Shown in pieces: positions 63,477 through 64,000 of a stretch of 64,000 bases of DNA (the stretch's first letter is position 1; every line of letters begins with the position of its first letter). Made by a program: the position numbers and the translations under genes. Under the pieces are notes generated by a model that was not told the origin of the DNA, did no database searches, and saw only the letters and a list, made by a program, of their open reading frames with translations. This DNA comes from Prochlorococcus sp. AG-402-K21 (lineage in GTDB: Bacteria > Cyanobacteriota > Cyanobacteriia > PCC-6307 > Cyanobiaceae): contig QCII01000004.1 in NCBI GenBank assembly GCA_003216775.1, positions 62,001-126,000 of the forward strand, in the 5' to 3' direction.

Positions 63477-64000
63477 ATGAGGGTATTAGTAACAGGGGGA
63501 GCAGGTTATATAGGGAGTCATACTGTAAAAGCTTTACTTGATAATGGACATAGCCCAATTGTCTTGGATAACTTAGTCTACGGTAATAGGTTTATTGTAG
63601 AAGAGATTTTAAAAGTACCTTTAATAGTTGATCAAGTAGGAAATAAAAATAGTTTATTAGAAATTCTTCTTGGATCACATCCCTCATTAAAAGGAACCGA
63701 ACATCAAGGAAAAACTATTGAAGCAGTTATGCATTTTGCGGCTTACGCTTATGTAGGAGAATCTGTAAAAAATCCTTTGAAATATTATTTAAATAATCTT
63801 GTTGAATCAACAATCTTATTAGAGTCAATTTGTCATTCAAAAGTAATTAAAAATACTTTTAATAATCTTCCAATTCCAATAGTTTTTTCCAGTACTTGTG
63901 CTACTTATGGAATCCCAAAAGATATGCCTATTACTGAAGAGACCCAACAATTTCCTATCAATCCTTATGGGAAAAGTAAATTATTTGTAGAACAAATAAT
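63477..64000 (+). CDS. GalE-like UDP-sugar 4-epimerase, 5' part (runs off the window)
   Basis: ATG at 63477 opens a frame that continues to the last base (174 codons). MRVLVTGGAGYIGSHTVKAL, VLDNLVYGNRF, VMHFAAYAYVGESVKNPLKY, FSSTCATYGIP and NPYGKSKLFVEQI (YxxxK) define a GalE-type epimerase. A galE already exists at 36930, and this copy follows uxs by 145 bases. Its substrate may be UDP-xylose, giving UDP-L-arabinose, as in UXE enzymes. UDP-glucose remains possible; the C-terminal half is missing. Confidence 0.88.
   Translation, partial: MRVLVTGGAGYIGSHTVKALLDNGHSPIVLDNLVYGNRFIVEEILKVPLIVDQVGNKNSLLEILLGSHPSLKGTEHQGKTIEAVMHFAAYAYVGESVKNPLKYYLNNLVESTILLESICHSKVIKNTFNNLPIPIVFSSTCATYGIPKDMPITEETQQFPINPYGKSKLFVEQI

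Overview
The window looks like a high-light Prochlorococcus chromosome segment, or a very close picocyanobacterial relative. The evidence is very AT-rich DNA, tight gene spacing, and plastid/cyanobacterial markers such as Ycf46, a DUF2808 protein and an AroH-type chorismate mutase. The genus comes from recalled gene order and protein resemblance, not from a search.

Region 1 (1 to about 19.6 kb) is mostly conserved backbone: the end of a peroxiredoxin-like gene, a SemiSWEET transporter and an AEC permease. A minus-strand group follows (EamA permease, GT4, GT39 glycosyltransferases), then sppA, aroH and a DUF2808 protein. Next comes the translation and membrane-insertion block rpmH-rnpA-PH-yidC-ycf46-serS-rseP-rpsN-pnp, then cysQ/rsmI, a LapA-like protein and a helix-turn-helix protein.

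Region 2 (about 19.9 to 64 kb, running off the right edge) is a surface-polysaccharide island, resembling the hypervariable cell-surface islands known in Prochlorococcus. Sugar donors encoded here: GDP-mannose (manC), GDP-fucose (gmd, fcl), dTDP-rhamnose (rfbA/C/D, with rfbB 8.6 kb away), UDP-glucuronate (ugd), UDP-galacturonate (GlcA 4-epimerase), UDP-xylose (uxs), UDP-galactose (galE) and perhaps UDP-arabinose (cut epimerase at the right edge). Assembly genes are an undecaprenyl-phosphate sugar-1-phosphate transferase, an EpsG-like polymerase, an O-antigen-ligase-like protein and a PglK-like ABC flippase. About ten glycosyltransferases or candidates decorate the chain, several from families best known in eukaryotes (GT17-, GT15- and TOD1/DUF616-like), with five methyltransferases. 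A tRNA-Arg(UCU) lies inside the island. No integrase, transposase, CRISPR array or rRNA was seen.

The most unusual object is at 22.5-28.7 kb. A 1293-residue protein joins a P-loop kinase, an unrecognised middle, a class II aldolase-like barrel and a ribulose-phosphate-3-epimerase-like barrel. Three bases downstream is a protein with two nucleotidyltransferase domains, and then a phosphodiesterase-like protein. I read this as a candidate unrecognised route that builds, epimerises, phosphorylates and nucleotide-activates an unusual sugar for the surface glycan. That function is inference.

Two genes (the AEC permease and ugd) have conserved N-termini with no in-frame ATG, GTG or TTG; ATC or ATT sits where the start is expected.
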